A stretch of 7,339 bases of DNA from Verrucomicrobiota bacterium. GTDB taxonomy: Bacteria > Verrucomicrobiota > Verrucomicrobiia > Verrucomicrobiales > Akkermansiaceae. The stretch lies in assembly GCA_026397695.1 (NCBI GenBank), contig JAPLUJ010000477.1, forward strand, positions 1-7,339, given 5' to 3'. The translations under genes and the position numbers were made by a program. Below, piece after piece: positions 6,466 to 7,339 of this stretch; the first letter of the stretch is position 1; each line of letters starts with the position of its first letter. The notes beneath the pieces are model-generated. The model searched no databases and was not told the origin of the DNA. It saw nothing but the letters and a program-made list of their open reading frames with translations.

Positions 6466-7329
6466 TTATTTTCTTCCTCCGCCTTTACCACCACCACCGC
6501 CACGACCACCACCGCCGCCACCACCACCGCCGGGAATGCCACCGCCGGGAATGCCACCACCGGGAATGCCACCGCCGGGAATGACGATGGGAGTGCCTCC
6601 AGCACCGGTTCCGCCGCCGGTTCCGCCGCCGGTTCCGCCACCGGTTCCGCCGCTTTGTATCATCTGGCGCATCACCACTTCGGGGTTCTGTTTGGGCGGC
6701 AGCCAGAAGACCTGGCGCATTTCCTCGCCCTTCGCGCCGAGGGCCATGGTGAGTTCGAGTTGCAGTGGCAAACGGCCCTGGACCTTCCAGTCGTACTGCC
6801 ACTCCATCCGGCTGGTGTCTAACACCCGCCACTCGAAATACGCGACGTCTTCTAACAATACGATTTCGGCGAACGGTTTCGTGTCGAGCGCCGTGCTACC
6901 AAAGGTGGACGCGGAGCCTTCCAGGATTTCGTTTTCGTAATATCTGAGCACGATGTCGAGGAAGCCGCTGCGGCGTTTGACAGTGGAGATTTGCACGGCC
7001 TTGGCGATGCGTTCCTGGCCACCCCAGGTAAAGCTCATCGGGACGTTCTGCAGGGTGAGATCGGATATGTAATGGGAGCCGACCCCTTCGACCGTGAGAT
7101 CCATGCGGGTGTTGCCGGGCAGGGCGGAAAACCGCTGGCTGAGCAGTTCGAAGAATGCCTGGTGGTGCATTTCCTCGTTCTGGGTTTGCACGATCGTGTT
7201 GCCCAAAGCCAGCGAGCTGCGGGCCGTGGCAAACACCATGCCGACGATGAGCGCGAGCAACGCCATGGCAAGCACGAGTTCTAGCAGCGTGAAGCCGGAA
7301 TGGCGGGGTCTGACGGCTGCAGGGTTCAT
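6466..7329 (-). CDS. gspJ: Type II secretion minor pseudopilin, GspJ-like, with glycine-rich tail
   Basis: This is a 287-residue prepilin-like protein. The leader MNPAAVRPRHSG ends at Gly12, the expected prepilin peptidase site, followed by FTLLELVLAMALLALIVGMV with the canonical Glu at mature +5. The body (about 40-222) is consistent with GspJ: strands around LTLQNVPMSFTW, GFLDIVLRYYEN and VAYFEWRVLDTSRMEWQYDW. The last resembles the 'F.Y.....W...W' region common in GspJ-type proteins before the final strand. Position directly before gspK supports J over G, H or I. The odd feature is residues 227-287, an almost pure Gly tail with GGGT and IPGGG repeats, which ordinary GspJ (about 195-240 residues) lacks. 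The start is ATG at 7329. An upstream gene could end in an ATGA overlap with it, but only 10 bases are visible. Confidence 0.85.
   Translation of the reverse strand: MNPAAVRPRHSGFTLLELVLAMALLALIVGMVFATARSSLALGNTIVQTQNEEMHHQAFFELLSQRFSALPGNTRMDLTVEGVGSHYISDLTLQNVPMSFTWGGQERIAKAVQISTVKRRSGFLDIVLRYYENEILEGSASTFGSTALDTKPFAEIVLLEDVAYFEWRVLDTSRMEWQYDWKVQGRLPLQLELTMALGAKGEEMRQVFWLPPKQNPEVVMRQMIQSGGTGGGTGGGTGGGTGAGGTPIVIPGGGIPGGGIPGGGIPGGGGGGGGGRGGGGGKGGGRK
6524..6652 (-). repeat. 12-bp and 15-bp tandem repeats coding the GspJ glycine tail
   Basis: Two different in-frame tandem arrays lie side by side. Four 15-bp units (6524-6583) contain GGGAATG at 6532, 6547, 6562 and 6577 and code for IPGGG repeats. 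Four 12-bp units (6605-6652) contain CCGGTT at 6605, 6617, 6629 and 6641 and code for GGGT repeats. Both periods are multiples of three, so copy-number changes by slippage would lengthen or shorten the tail without breaking the frame. Below 6524 a GCC/ACC-rich stretch adds a Gly/Arg/Lys end. Confidence 0.9.
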
Positions 7330-7339
7330 GGTTGATACA

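Noticed and set aside
6438..6641. A minus-strand 67-residue Val/Ala/Pro-rich frame
   Set aside because: It is the out-of-frame reading of the GspJ Gly-tail repeats and runs over the gspJ-gspK junction.

Overview
The window is a single-direction gene block: six genes, all on the minus strand, encoding the later part of a type II secretion system (T2SS). In transcription order (right to left) they are a GspJ-type minor pseudopilin, a GspK-type minor pseudopilin, a GspL-like actin-fold/membrane protein, a GspM-like membrane protein, a short exported GspC-like protein, and a large GspD-type secretin. GC-rich sequence, weak or absent Shine-Dalgarno motifs, the strongly diverged L/M/C components and the low-complexity extensions suggest a Verrucomicrobiota-type (PVC group) bacterium. 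That assignment is inference, because no marker gene is present.

Right end (about 5516-7329): gspJ, gspK and gspL are packed tightly, with an 8-nt gap between J and K and a 4-nt GTG/TGA overlap between K and L. The right edge cuts the operon. The 10 bases before gspJ would let an upstream gene, expected to be gspI, end in an ATGA overlap. GspJ carries a 61-residue glycine-rich tail encoded by 12-bp and 15-bp tandem repeats.

Middle (about 2978-5515): gspL is followed by the only sizeable intergenic gap (139 bp). This gap is largely filled by heptanucleotide repeats that form a long imperfect inverted repeat. Then come gspM and a short GspC-like gene with a proline/glutamine-rich tail.

Left end (1-2942): the secretin gene encodes 921 residues. 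It has a signal peptide, a proline-rich leader, N-domains with a large Gly/Ser-rich insertion, and a canonical secretin core. Directly after its stop codon lies an array of 33-bp repeats, each holding a perfect 7-bp-stem palindrome. It may act as an operon-end structure or be a mobile REP-like element.

Working together, J and K would form the tip of the periplasmic pseudopilus, L and M the inner-membrane assembly platform, the GspC-like protein a possible platform-to-secretin connector, and GspD the outer-membrane channel. The gene order J-K-L-M-[C/N-like]-D resembles the Xanthomonas xps arrangement, where N and D come last, rather than the classical C-D-first order. I found no wholly novel system. 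The most unusual signals are the two repeat structures and the low-complexity segments in three of the six proteins.
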